From Paenibacillus sp. J5C2022 (GTDB lineage: Bacteria > Bacillota > Bacilli > Paenibacillales > Paenibacillaceae), in contig NZ_JAOQJC010000022.1 of assembly GCF_025567625.1 (NCBI RefSeq), forward strand, positions 59,312 through 123,311: DNA of 64,000 bases. Direction: 5' to 3'. This document shows, piece after piece, positions 45,001 through 53,923 of the stretch. Both the position numbers and the translations under genes were made by a program. Below the pieces are notes generated by a model, which ran no database searches, was not told the origin of the DNA, and saw only the letters and a program-made list of their open reading frames with translations. Each line of letters begins with the position of its first letter. Position 1 is the stretch's first letter.

Positions 45001-46200
45001 CGGCCCTCGCTCCAGATTGTGGCGCGCGATCGGCACCCCGTTCACGACGGATACCCGGTCGGTCCTTGTGCCCAAGGTGAAGTTAAAGATTGTCATTTTC
45101 CCGCTTGACTGCATCGTTACTAGCGATTCGCCCGGAAAGTTCGTCTGGTCGTCGAACGTCACCCATGCCGCACTGCGCATAGAGCTTCCGAATGCAATTC
45201 CTGTCGAAGAAGCAGTCTGCGTAGCCAGATCGATCTCGGTAATATGGCCGTTCGCCCCGAGATAGATCTTCCCGTCCCTGGATTCCAATTGATTGAAGTT
45301 GAACACGCCCGTACCCGTTAGGCCGCCTTCTGCGCTCTTGCCGATCCGGTTCGGCATCCATTGTCCGCTTCCCATATCGTAGAACAGCAGATCCATGAAT
45401 CCGGAGCCTTGAATCTTCGCCAGCAAATAGCCGTCCACGATCGCCATATCGTAAACGAACGGTACGTCCTCCGGCGCAACACCCAGCATGCCGGGCACAG
45501 GGCCGAAAATCGATTCCTTCTCGCCCGTAGCGACATCCAGCTTGATAATATCCCCTTGCGAGCCAATGCCCGCGTAGAGATAACCCTCATAATAAGCCAT
45601 CGAGCGCACGTACTGCTGGCCATCGATCATGGAGCCGTAATCGCGGAACAAGCCTGTGCCGGGATCGTACTGGAACACCTCGCCTCGCTGGAACGTGCCG
45701 CCGTACACTTTGCCGTCAGGCGCCACTGTCATCGACCAGATCGACTTCTCGCCCGGCAGCGGCTCGCCCAGATTGACAACCGTCTTCGTGACAGGCGAGT
45801 ACTTCCACAGTTCGCCCTTGCCGGGAGAAGAGACTGTCCCTATGTAGACTGTTCCGTCCGGGGCAATCGAATGACGCCATACTTGCTGCACCCCCGTCAG
45901 AGCGAACGAGCGCAGCAGTTTGTTGTCTTTAATATCTATCACGTTAAATACGGCATTGTTCGTCGATACCGTCGTATACATGACATCTCTGCCGTCCTCT
46001 TGCCCGACCACCGCATCGTTCAAGCTGACTGAGAACGCCTGCGGACCTTTGCTGACAGCCGCGCCGAATTCCCTGCCCGACAGCTTCGCGATGGAGCTGG
46101 CGCTCGCTCTGTCCGCATCCGTCAGAAGCGTCAGCAAGGCGCTCCCGATCAATGCCAATGTCAGCGCCACGCCAGCGAACCGTTTATACCACCGTTTCAT
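42085..46200 (-). CDS. Large secreted protein: propeller, two CBM-like and two cohesin-like domains, dockerin-like end
   Basis: A 1371-residue exported protein. A signal peptide (about residues 1-35) is followed by a long beta-propeller region with repeated G-x-(L/V)Y-x-G motifs (about 40-700). Next come a CBM-like jelly roll (about 720-870; ASFKIVDNSNTLGGRYTTYP, YYDDVTLT), a cohesin-like domain (about 880-1020; GDTISIPVLVNAAKSLHKVQ), a second CBM-like domain (about 1030-1180) and a second cohesin-like domain (about 1190-1320). The C terminus carries one calcium-loop dockerin repeat, DRNGDGRIDIVDVALLYLKL. It is second in an operon with a cohesin-SLH protein, 28 bases after it. It probably binds polysaccharide at the cell surface. 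The substrate is unknown. Confidence 0.83.
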   Translation of the reverse strand: MKRWYKRFAGVALTLALIGSALLTLLTDADRASASSIAKLSGREFGAAVSKGPQAFSVSLNDAVVGQEDGRDVMYTTVSTNNAVFNVIDIKDNKLLRSFALTGVQQVWRHSIAPDGTVYIGTVSSPGKGELWKYSPVTKTVVNLGEPLPGEKSIWSMTVAPDGKVYGGTFQRGEVFQYDPGTGLFRDYGSMIDGQQYVRSMAYYEGYLYAGIGSQGDIIKLDVATGEKESIFGPVPGMLGVAPEDVPFVYDMAIVDGYLLAKIQGSGFMDLLFYDMGSGQWMPNRIGKSAEGGLTGTGVFNFNQLESRDGKIYLGANGHITEIDLATQTASSTGIAFGSSMRSAAWVTFDDQTNFPGESLVTMQSSGKMTIFNFTLGTRTDRVSVVNGVPIARHNLERGPDGKLYMSGYPGGLISVFDPGTDETVNFPLGQAEGMAALGTDMYFGVYPDAIVYKLDTTSPSAPAAQQLFEIEHDQDRPYIMKAFGDKLYIGTIAGYGKLPGALTIYDPAAGGVEVYENVVTNQGIVGLAEKDGILFGSTTITPGLGVEPTEQMAKIFVWDTAQKKKIIDFTLNIPELDKPKLISGLTFGSDGLLWGAVDGVLFAMNPDDYSVVKYKDIYPAVKNYGMWRPIHTHWGEDGLLYTDLAGKLTVVDPNTMEHVTLPSLGSAVTFMTIAKDADGQENIYYLKDDALELMMIPVTDEVVQPLMKPVQYAYTANTSFDNEPLGNWNPFGAIDASLFFGRSEDRSHSGTASFKIVDNSNTLGGRYTTYPVAVQPNTTYTISMWHYVAEGQSSDDAILQVYVYDSVRGNLADYRMDVTDRSLTQRWVQEKVTFTTPSNADHIRIMPNSSAWNTFTAYYDDVTLTVETDASNLPGELALGDVPGMVVKGDTISIPVLVNAAKSLHKVQAIMTYDETLFDFVSLEPSDSFKNGHDVNVKVHTDVAGTVDFNLSHTDAANAVTADRVEAAMLVLEAKEAAAGTKLVLKRGSELSASAPYGGVLNEDVVKEVAIGSGLPKVKVTVPVTNDSFEQPLASGVIPGWSKHYADGLDFALSTERSRSGSSALKIVDESTSTMGGYMSYPHAVHANQKYEVSMWINIADGEASDDAVMLVYAYAASGSDPIATYRIDVKAEDRDKRDAWTRQSVEFVTPDDAAKIRFMLYSSAYNTFTAYYDDIALTTELETADTTGALMLEAPSDHVLVGDRVELLVSTNDAVDVSKVRAGVTFDADKFEFVSFEPLNGFGNAIAPNASEAGVIRFQIAQSGSGAVNGDVDIAKVMLKAKDEAEETAVLLESGAEVSSTAYGNKSAVLEEQPSVDLAITRVDSTYVKAAAQSIGDELAEANRKFDRNGDGRIDIVDVALLYLKLSER

Positions 46201-46228
46201 TCCCTATCACGCCCTTTCGAGTCTTGTC

Positions 46229-48016
46229 TTATTGACCTTCCGTTCTGTTCACCTTCAGATGCTCGGACAGTCGCAACAGTATGACCGCCGCATCTTGCCT
46301 GCTCATCGCCGCTTGCGGATGGAATTGATTGCTCCCCGCACCCGTAAGCAGTCCGACCGCTTTCGCCTTGTAGACGGCCTTCCTCGCCCACTCGCTTATG
46401 CCGGAATCGTCAGCGTACTCCTCTGGAGAAGGCGCCTCGATCTGCCCCACGGCCGCTTCATAGAGGGAGACCGCGATAGCAGCAACCTGCTCTCTTGTTA
46501 CAACCCGATCTGGCTGAAAGCTGCCATCCGCGTACCCGTTCACCAATCCGGCCGCTTCCGCAGCGGCGATGTACGAAGCATGCCAAGCATCCGCCGGAAC
46601 GTCGGAGAAGCTGCCCGATGGAGTTCGCAACGGAAGATTCCCCACTCCTACGAGAAGCTTGGCCATCTCGGCGCGCGTCACGTGGCGGTCAGGAGAATAA
46701 TGCATCTCATCGGTGCCGGCAATAATGTGACGTGATGCTAGTATTTCAATCGCCCGCCTTGCCTCAGCATAAGTCCCCGCAAGATCTTCAAATCTCTTCC
46801 TGTACGCAATTGCTGCGTAAATGCCCGGTTCGTCGGCTTGCGCGGAGAAGGCGTCTGCTTCGCGAACCGCATCTCTTACATAAATCCAGCGCTCAGCGGT
46901 CTCGTCGTAACGGTACAAGCCCAAGTAGTCGTTGTCCGCGGAAGCGACAGGCACACGAACTGTCACCCGATAAGGCTTCATCTTGCCCTGCGAGCCGTCT
47001 TCCAGCGTATACTGCAATCTGATCCCCGATAACAGCTCCAACTCAGCTCCCTCCTGAACGACTCGTTCCAGCTTCTGTTCCGTCAGACGGAGACGTCCTT
47101 TAAGGTCCAGACCGCGAATCTCTTCCGGCGCCAACTTCACAACCCCGTTCTTCACAGCCAATTTCACTTCGTCTGCTTTCAGTTCTATCCCCTTGCCGTC
47201 CGCCAGCTTCTTCAGCCTCTCGATCTGCTCGAGTGCTTTAGTCAGCTGTTCCACACCGGTCTCGCTGGTCCATAGAAGCTGCCCGTCCACATAACTCTGC
47301 AACGCTTGCCCGATCTTGCTCTTCTGCTCCACCGCAGTATTTTTGCGCACCATTTGCAGAAGCTTGTCTGCAATCTCTTCCGCAACGGCGAAGTCGCTCG
47401 CACCTTTCAATGCATCTATTAATGAATCCGCCGTATCCCCTGTTCTGCCAACCGGCACATAAGGCACGCTCGGATTGCCCGGTTCTTCCGTCCCGGAGTC
47501 ATGGACAATCGACAGCTTGAGCGACGACTGTACTTGCAACGGCAGAGTGCGCAAATCCTCCTTCCCTTGATCGTTCAGGTAAATTTCACTCGTAACCGCT
47601 TTCACACTTTCCAGTTTCAATTCCGTCGTTCCGCTCTTCAGAGCGTAGAATCGGAGCGCAGCTAAAGCAACGTTCTCATGCAACACTTCATCCTCCGAAT
47701 TTTTTCTGACCAGCGGGAGCAATAGCGTACCTTCCTCCACCTTCTCAGCGTCCAGTCCTGTATAGCTATCGGAAATTTCACCCGCGCGATACTCCAGGTA
47801 ATCTGAATCATATCTAATCCGTATTTCAATAGCGTATAAATCGGCGACATCTGTCGCTTCCACAGCGATATCCACCATGGATTCCAACTCCACTGACGCA
47901 CTGCCGACGGACAGCTTAATCCCGGCATTCGCCTCTGCGCTCGCCGACGCGCCGCCAACCGTTATAAATGCAGTAAGCATTGAGATAATCCCGACCATTG
48001 CCAATCGTTTCTTCAT
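46229..48016 (-). CDS. Cohesin-like protein anchored by three SLH domains
   Basis: A 595-residue exported protein with a signal peptide (about residues 1-28), a cohesin-like beta-sandwich (about 32-170; LSVGSASVELESMVDIAVEA, LYAIEIRIRYDSDYLEYRAG), a helical middle region (about 200-330) and a beta-rich part. Three C-terminal SLH domains follow (about 410-595; FEDLAGTYAEARRAIEILAS, FSDVPADAWHASYIAAAEAA, YADDSGISEWARKAVYKAKA). This is the layout of an anchoring scaffoldin: SLH holds the wall, cohesin holds dockerin partners. The downstream gene product carries a dockerin-like repeat. ATG at 48016, ribosome binding site GAGGTGG. First in the operon. Confidence 0.86.
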   Translation of the reverse strand: MKKRLAMVGIISMLTAFITVGGASASAEANAGIKLSVGSASVELESMVDIAVEATDVADLYAIEIRIRYDSDYLEYRAGEISDSYTGLDAEKVEEGTLLLPLVRKNSEDEVLHENVALAALRFYALKSGTTELKLESVKAVTSEIYLNDQGKEDLRTLPLQVQSSLKLSIVHDSGTEEPGNPSVPYVPVGRTGDTADSLIDALKGASDFAVAEEIADKLLQMVRKNTAVEQKSKIGQALQSYVDGQLLWTSETGVEQLTKALEQIERLKKLADGKGIELKADEVKLAVKNGVVKLAPEEIRGLDLKGRLRLTEQKLERVVQEGAELELLSGIRLQYTLEDGSQGKMKPYRVTVRVPVASADNDYLGLYRYDETAERWIYVRDAVREADAFSAQADEPGIYAAIAYRKRFEDLAGTYAEARRAIEILASRHIIAGTDEMHYSPDRHVTRAEMAKLLVGVGNLPLRTPSGSFSDVPADAWHASYIAAAEAAGLVNGYADGSFQPDRVVTREQVAAIAVSLYEAAVGQIEAPSPEEYADDSGISEWARKAVYKAKAVGLLTGAGSNQFHPQAAMSRQDAAVILLRLSEHLKVNRTEGQ

Positions 48017-48265
48017 TCCGTTGCGCCACCTCTATTCTTCCAGATTTCATTTCCTGCCTACTCCCCTCTGCACCTGTTCGAATCAACTAATCCTCCTTCC
48101 GCCAATCCCCCCTCCTTTATACAATCTCTTTTTTGGTATTTATCTGAATCATATCCGTCTCGTATCCCATCATATTTCAGCTTTGTTAGCGCTGTCAATC
48201 TCTAATATTACGTTTTTTTGTGGAATGAAGAAGATGATATGACCTGAATAAAATCAGAACACCAA

Positions 48266-48340
48266 AAAATGCACCTATGCGATATGAGGCTATCCGCCGG
48301 CAATGTCCGACTGCAAACCTGATAGGCAAGGTGCATTTCA
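48266..48340 (-). terminator. Long inverted repeat after the unknown gene (possible terminator)
   Basis: AAATGCACCT (about 48267) and AGGTGCATTT (about 48331-48340) can pair, with inner GGCTATC and GATAGGC segments also complementary. It lies 33 bases after the stop of the leftward unknown gene. It could be a terminator or a short transposable remnant. The rest of the 48017-48372 gap holds only the presumed promoter of the cohesin-SLH operon. Confidence 0.45.
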
Positions 48341-48372
48341 GCAATGAAAATTTCGTTATTGATAATCAACAA

Positions 48373-49149
48373 TTATGACTTCTTATTCTGTTCGCGAATA
48401 TTGTACATTCCCTCAATCAAGAGATCGGCAGGGTCGCGATTTAAATGCCAATAAGCCATTAATACATGCAACGGTACCGCGCACACATTGTTTCCGTCCT
48501 TTATGTCGCGGAATCCGGCTTCGAATACCGGGCCTTGCTCCGGCACGATGCCAAGACCTGCATGAACGCTCTCCGGCGCGAATTCGCCTCTAACCGCTTC
48601 TATGCAATGCGGAACGAGCGTACGATCAATAAACGCTTTTGTCGCTTCTTCGCCTGAGGGCGGAGTAGGAAGCGGCTTGCCGCCTTCCGCCTTCATCATC
48701 TCGAAGTAGAAGGAAGCCATCCATTGTGCAGGGTCGTTGCCCGACTGGAATCTTGCGACAAGCTCTTTCAAGAAAAATCCGCAAGCATACGCATTTTTAT
48801 CAGCATCTGTCACTTGAAACACAAAAATCGGACCGTATCTTTCCTGATTCATCACTTGTCCGGATACGTCATCAAAGAACATTTTCAAAGCCGTCATGCC
48901 GTTGTGATAAAGGGCCTTCAGCAATTCAACCATCTTCTCGTTGTTATTCGCTGCTTGATCGTTATTTCCGGCCGTCGATTTCGATTGCGCCGTTTCTTTC
49001 GTCATTGTATACACCACCCACTCCATCATACCATTTCTGGAGAGAGAACTAAATGGCGGCGCCTTCATTTGAGCCCAGCAAAGCCCTGCCAATTCTTGAA
49101 TGCCGGGATTCAGAGTGCAGGACAACACGCGTTCCGTTGCTAATGACAT
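48373..49149 (-). CDS. Protein of unknown function
   Basis: I do not recognise a family. The frame is 258 residues; a later in-frame ATG at 49005 (MTKETAQSKS) would give 210 and skip an odd N-terminal region. The 49149 start has GGAGATG and a TATAAT box just upstream. From residue ~70 the protein looks compact and soluble (LLKALYHNGMTALKMFFDDV, FVFQVTDADKNAYACGFFLK) with no membrane segment or signal. It is monocistronic and divergent from a GNAT gene 102 bases away. Confidence 0.6.
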   Translation of the reverse strand: MSLATERVLSCTLNPGIQELAGLCWAQMKAPPFSSLSRNGMMEWVVYTMTKETAQSKSTAGNNDQAANNNEKMVELLKALYHNGMTALKMFFDDVSGQVMNQERYGPIFVFQVTDADKNAYACGFFLKELVARFQSGNDPAQWMASFYFEMMKAEGGKPLPTPPSGEEATKAFIDRTLVPHCIEAVRGEFAPESVHAGLGIVPEQGPVFEAGFRDIKDGNNVCAVPLHVLMAYWHLNRDPADLLIEGMYNIREQNKKS

Positions 49150-49251
49150 GATGCTACATCTCCAACATTATACGGATAGTCCATCCTTAGCGTTGTATAT
49201 ATAATCATTTTTTCGTATTATTATACAAATAAAGGAGCGTGAGAGAATAAG

Positions 49252-50001
49252 GTGAATGCCAAATTTATTGAAGAATTGTCCTTAAACGGTTGGCCGTCAT
49301 TATCAACTGTCGTCTATGACGGCTGGTTGCTGCGCTTTTCTAGCGGTTATACGAAGCGAGCTAACTCCATTAGTCCGCTATATGATTCATATCTTCCGCT
49401 TGATGAGAAGATCGTCGAATGCGAGCAGCGCTACAAGGTCATGAAGCAGCCTGCCATCTTTAAATTGACTTCCTTCGCTTCTCCGCCCCGTCTGGATGAA
49501 CTGCTGGCAGGTAGAGGGTACAAAATCGTGGATCGGACAAGTGTGCAGACGCGGTCGCTGGATGAGGTGAAAGTCCCTGTCATAACATCCGTATCGCTAG
49601 AGAAACGGGCAAGTAAACAATGGCTGGACACTTATAGCCGACTCAGCGGCGTGACCAGCAGGCATAGGCATACGATGGAACAAATGCTGGGAAAAATACA
49701 AGGGCGAACCGGATACATTATGCTTTATGATGATGCACGGGAGATTGTGGCTTGCGGACTAGGTGTTGTGGAACGAGAATACATCGGCTTGTACGACATT
49801 GTAACGGCCTCGCAGCACCGCAATCGCGGATATGGCGAGCAGATGATTCTGCATCTGCTGCACTGGGGACGCGATAATAGCGCCAAGCACAGCTACTTGG
49901 CAGTCGTGGCGGACAACAGGCCTGCGATTAGGCTATACGCCAAGCTGGGGTATAAGGAAGAGTATACGTATTGGTATCGGATATGTGCTGAAGATCGATA
50001 A
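49252..50001 (+). CDS. GNAT family N-acetyltransferase
   Basis: A 249-residue protein with a poorly conserved N-terminal half (FIEELSLNGWPSLSTVVYDG, GYTKRANSISPLY) and a C-terminal GNAT domain. The acetyl-CoA-binding motif is QHRNRGYGEQMILHLLHWGR, followed by YLAVVADNRPAIRLYAKLGY. The N-terminal WP...YDGW..R...GYT(K/N)R pattern is typical of YitI/YjcK-like two-domain GNATs. The start is a GTG at 49252; AAAGGAG lies 14 bases upstream, which is long spacing. Substrate unknown. Confidence 0.85.
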   Translation: MNAKFIEELSLNGWPSLSTVVYDGWLLRFSSGYTKRANSISPLYDSYLPLDEKIVECEQRYKVMKQPAIFKLTSFASPPRLDELLAGRGYKIVDRTSVQTRSLDEVKVPVITSVSLEKRASKQWLDTYSRLSGVTSRHRHTMEQMLGKIQGRTGYIMLYDDAREIVACGLGVVEREYIGLYDIVTASQHRNRGYGEQMILHLLHWGRDNSAKHSYLAVVADNRPAIRLYAKLGYKEEYTYWYRICAEDR

Positions 50002-50011
50002 TCAGGAGATT

Positions 50012-50040
50012 GCTGAACTGGCCTGGGTGTCCAGTTCAGC
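50012..50040 (+). terminator. Hairpin after the GNAT gene
   Basis: GCTGAACTGG and CCAGTTCAGC form a perfect 10-bp stem with a 9-base loop just after the GNAT stop. There is no T-run after it, so termination is likely but not certain. It also separates the gene from the trailer end of CRISPR array 1. Confidence 0.6.
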
Positions 50041-50133
50041 TGTGCGTTCGCCAGCGCTTCGATTGGGTAATCGAGGTTGAGCTGAATTCATCGCATCCTG
50101 AACCATAATTCTCCTTTAAATCATGAACAATAA

Positions 50134-53100
50134 AGGGAAATCCACGCTCCCGCTTGAGGAGCGACATATGCTATCAAATGCAACCTACGCAGCTATGCAG
50201 TTTCAATCCACGCTCCCGCATGGGGAGCGACTTTCTGATCTTATATTTTCATTTGGGAAAGCATTGTTTCAATCCACGCTCCCGCATGGGGAGCGACAAG
50301 ATAAACGGTATCGCTCAGGATATCCTCAAGGTTTCAATCCACGCTCCCGCATGGGGAGCGACGTTTAAACATTGCTCAACATGCGGCACCGATATTGTTT
50401 CAATCCACGCTCCCGCATGGGGAGCGACGATCAGTTCGACCGCAACGAACTGACCGACACAGTTTCAATCCACGCTCCCGCATGGGGAGCGACACGATTC
50501 AAAGAATTATTATTATGCAGTCATTCATGTTTCAATCCACGCTCCCGCATGGGGAGCGACAAGGGCGGTGTATCGCCTTGTAGACCCAAAACTGTGTTTC
50601 AATCCACGCTCCCGCATGGGGAGCGACATTCCAACCGCCATCTTGTCAGCTTTAAGCTTTAGTTTCAATCCACGCTCCCGCATGGGGAGCGACATTCCAA
50701 CCGCCATCTTGTCAGCTTTAAGCTTTAGTTTCAATCCACGCTCCCGCATGGGGAGCGACTTGCGCGGGGGGATTACAATTGAGTCGATTCGAGGTTTCAA
50801 TCCACGCTCCCGCATGGGGAGCGACTCAAGGTTTCGGCAATAACTTTTGCAAACATAGGTTTCAATCCACGCTCCCGCATGGGGAGCGACACAGACGTTG
50901 ATGTTAGTTCAATAGCCCCTATAGTTTCAATCCACGCTCCCGCATGGGGAGCGACCTGATCGCGCACGGGAGATACTGCGGATACTTTGGTTTCAATCCA
51001 CGCTCCCGCATGGGGAGCGACTGTGTGACGAATGCCGCGAGTGACCCATATTGTGTTTCAATCCACGCTCCCGCATGGGGAGCGACCTGGCGGTTGACGA
51101 GCAGGTGACTGCTGAACTGAGTTTCAATCCACGCTCCCGCATGGGGAGCGACGGGATCTATCTCAGTAAAGAAGATTAAAGAGCGTGTTTCAATCCACGC
51201 TCCCGCATGGGGAGCGACGTACACGTACCAGATTCAACGAGGGATGGAAGTCGTTTCAATCCACGCTCCCGCATGGGGAGCGACCACGGCAGATGCAGCG
51301 AGAGCAAGAGAGGATTTTGTTTCAATCCACGCTCCCGCATGGGGAGCGACTGTTTTCAACTGGATTCACTCAGCCTATACGACGTTTCAATCCACGCTCC
51401 CGCATGGGGAGCGACTTGGACGATGAGCGGAGCATTCAAAAGATTTCAAGTTTCAATCCACGCTCCCGCATGGGGAGCGACCGGCAAAGTGGGCATATAA
51501 CAAAATGCGTGAAGGGTTTCAATCCACGCTCCCGCATGGGGAGCGACCTGCAGACTACTTTCATTTTGATATTGTGAAAGTGTTTCAATCCACGCTCCCG
51601 CATGGGGAGCGACAATTGCTGAACTTGATCACTACTTCTTAGTAAAGTTTCAATCCACGCTCCCGCATGGGGAGCGACCTGGGTACTGCCGCTGTACGAT
51701 GAACCTTTTGAGTTTCAATCCACGCTCCCGCATGGGGAGCGACGTAAGGCCGAAGCAGTAGCAACCCATCGCAATCAGTTTCAATCCACGCTCCCGCATG
51801 GGGAGCGACCACAGACAAAACGAGTCTCTATTACGCTCCTGGAGGTTTCAATCCACGCTCCCGCATGGGGAGCGACATACAGAGATTTACACCACTTCCT
51901 CCAGCACCATGTTTCAATCCACGCTCCCGCATGGGGAGCGACCACTTGTCCCGCTCACAGTCAACGATCTGCCTGCGGTTTCAATCCACGCTCCCGCATG
52001 GGGAGCGACCACTTGTCCCGCTCACAGTCAACGATCTGCCTGCGGTTTCAATCCACGCTCCCGCATGGGGAGCGACCGGGGCGAACTGCTGGTAAAGTAC
52101 GAAGGCGTAAGTTTCAATCCACGCTCCCGCATGGGGAGCGACTTAGTACATCTGGCGTTCGTGATACTGTTACAGGTTTCAATCCACGCTCCCGCATGGG
52201 GAGCGACTGACCGCTTACCTCTCCAGACATTGACCAATAAGGTTTCAATCCACGCTCCCGCATGGGGAGCGACGGCGTTACCGGCACGGACTACCTGACT
52301 ATTGCTGTTTCAATCCACGCTCCCGCATGGGGAGCGACCGGCGAATTTACGTTGCAGATCGAGTTCGAAACAGTTTCAATCCACGCTCCCGCATGGGGAG
52401 CGACACCATGTAAAAGCGGCACAATGCCGCCGAGAAATGGTTTCAATCCACGCTCCCGCATGGGGAGCGACGGACATGCACCGGAAGAAGGGCGAGACAA
52501 CAAGCGTTTCAATCCACGCTCCCGCATGGGGAGCGACATGGCCCATGGTGTTCATGAGAACGATGAATTTGTTTCAATCCACGCTCCCGCATGGGGAGCG
52601 ACCACAGAGAACGAGAAGTAAGAAAGTGGTTTGAAGTTTCAATCCACGCTCCCGCATGGGGAGCGACCTGTAGCTGCTCGCGTAAAGATCCCGCAGTCAG
52701 TGTTTCAATCCACGCTCCCGCATGGGGAGCGACTAAAAGCATTACGCTGGATACCCAAAGCCGCTAGTTTCAATCCACGCTCCCGCATGGGGAGCGACAA
52801 TGTTAAGGATCCAACGCATTCCATAGACAATGTTTCAATCCACGCTCCCGCATGGGGAGCGACGTGCAATTTAGCGCCAAACAGACGGAGGAGCTGTTTC
52901 AATCCACGCTCCCGCATGGGGAGCGACCCATTCAAAAGCAAAAGGACCACTTCACTGAGCTGTTTCAATCCACGCTCCCGCATGGGGAGCGACCCCAAAC
53001 TGTGAAGAAAGGTGGGAGACGCAATGTTTCAATCCACGCTCCCGCATGGGGAGCGACATGAGCAACGGCTGATTGAATGGGCGACGAACAGTTTCAATCC

Positions 53101-53448
53101 ACGCTCCCGCATGGGGAGCGACTAAATGACCGGGTGGTATTTTTGATCGATAACGGTTTCAATCCACGCTCCCGCATGGGGAGCGACTGCGAGGCGGTGG
53201 TCAAACTGCTGCCTAAAAACCGTTTCAATCCACGCTCCCGCATGGGGAGCGACAGAAGGAACAGAGAAGAGAGAATCAGGCTGCGGGTTTCAATCCACGC
53301 TCCCGCATGGGGAGCGACCAGGTGGGATTACGGCAACTTGATCGTATGTGAGTTTCAATCCACGCTCCCGCATGGGGAGCGACCGGTAGTATTCGGAGCG
53401 CCCGCCGATGATAGCGGTTTCAATCCACGCTCCCGCATGGGGAGCGAC
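50134..53448 (-). CRISPR. CRISPR array 1 (type I-C), 50 intact repeats plus one degenerate repeat
   Basis: The 32-bp repeat reads GTTTCAATCCACGCTCCCGC then ATGGGGAGCGAC on the plus strand, every 65-67 bases from 50200 to 53417, with 33-36 bp spacers (49 between intact repeats). One degenerate copy at 50134-50165 lies at the left end. In crRNA sense (minus strand) it begins GTCGC and ends GGATTGAAAC, as in type I-C repeats, with a 7-bp hairpin CGCTCCC/GGGAGCG and loop CATGC. The leader is on the right, beside cas2; the degenerate repeat marks the trailer. Two spacers are tandemly duplicated (50628/50694 and 51943/52010). Confidence 0.98.
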
Positions 53449-53620
53449 AGCATCCCTAGAAAAGCCTGATGGCTCTAGGAGTAATAAGGCAATTTGCGCG
53501 AACCCCCTGAACTTGCAAAAAAACCGTATGTCCGATTCCCTGAAAACTGCCCGTAACCCCAGTCCCAGTAAGGGATTGCGAACCTCCCCGGGTTTTCATG
53601 TTCACTTGGGGTTCGCACAA
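53449..53620 (-). promoter_or_regulatory. Leader of CRISPR array 1
   Basis: These 172 bases between cas2 and the first repeat contain a long inverted repeat TGCGAACC (53577-53584) / GGTTCGCA (53610-53617), a further GCGAACC copy near 53497, and a hairpin CCTAGA/TCTAGG (53455-53479) that abuts the first repeat. GCGAACC-type motifs are what I recall from I-C leaders of bacilli. New spacers should be added at 53448. Confidence 0.75.
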
Positions 53621-53911
53621 TTAAATCAACAACAAGCCGTCCACATCGTAACCTTGCTTCGCACCGACATGCTCGACTTTCCTCTTCCATTTCGCTCCTA
53701 GTTGATAATATCTCAAACTGTCTACGGACGGGTCAATGATTTTCTCCAATTTCAATTGCAATTCTTTAAACTGCTGTGGATCAACCAAACACTCAAATAC
53801 GGAATTCTGAACACGTTGACCGTAATTTTCGCAGGTCTTGGCTACATGACGCAACCTTCGCTGTCCTCCCTCCGACGATGTGTTGACATCATAAGTAATG
53901 AGCACCATCAT
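53621..53911 (-). CDS. cas2: CRISPR-associated endoribonuclease/adaptation protein Cas2
   Basis: A 96-residue protein of typical Cas2 length that forms the dimeric core of the Cas1-Cas2 integrase. The N-terminal VLITYDVNT strand carries the conserved Asp, and RVQNSVFECLVDPQQF is characteristic. It is the last cas gene, 12 bases after cas1, and its stop meets the leader of array 1. GAGGAG precedes the start; the first or second Met may be used. Confidence 0.96.
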   Translation of the reverse strand: MMVLITYDVNTSSEGGQRRLRHVAKTCENYGQRVQNSVFECLVDPQQFKELQLKLEKIIDPSVDSLRYYQLGAKWKRKVEHVGAKQGYDVDGLLLI

Positions 53912-53923
53912 AAGCGTTCTCCT

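Noticed and set aside
50123..53469. Many short ORFs in array 1 with repeated FNPRSRMGSD or VAPHAGAWIET peptides
   Set aside because: These are CRISPR repeats read through in all frames; a well-known misannotation.
53449..53482. A 50th spacer after the last repeat of array 1
   Set aside because: No repeat follows it; by orientation it is the leader edge.
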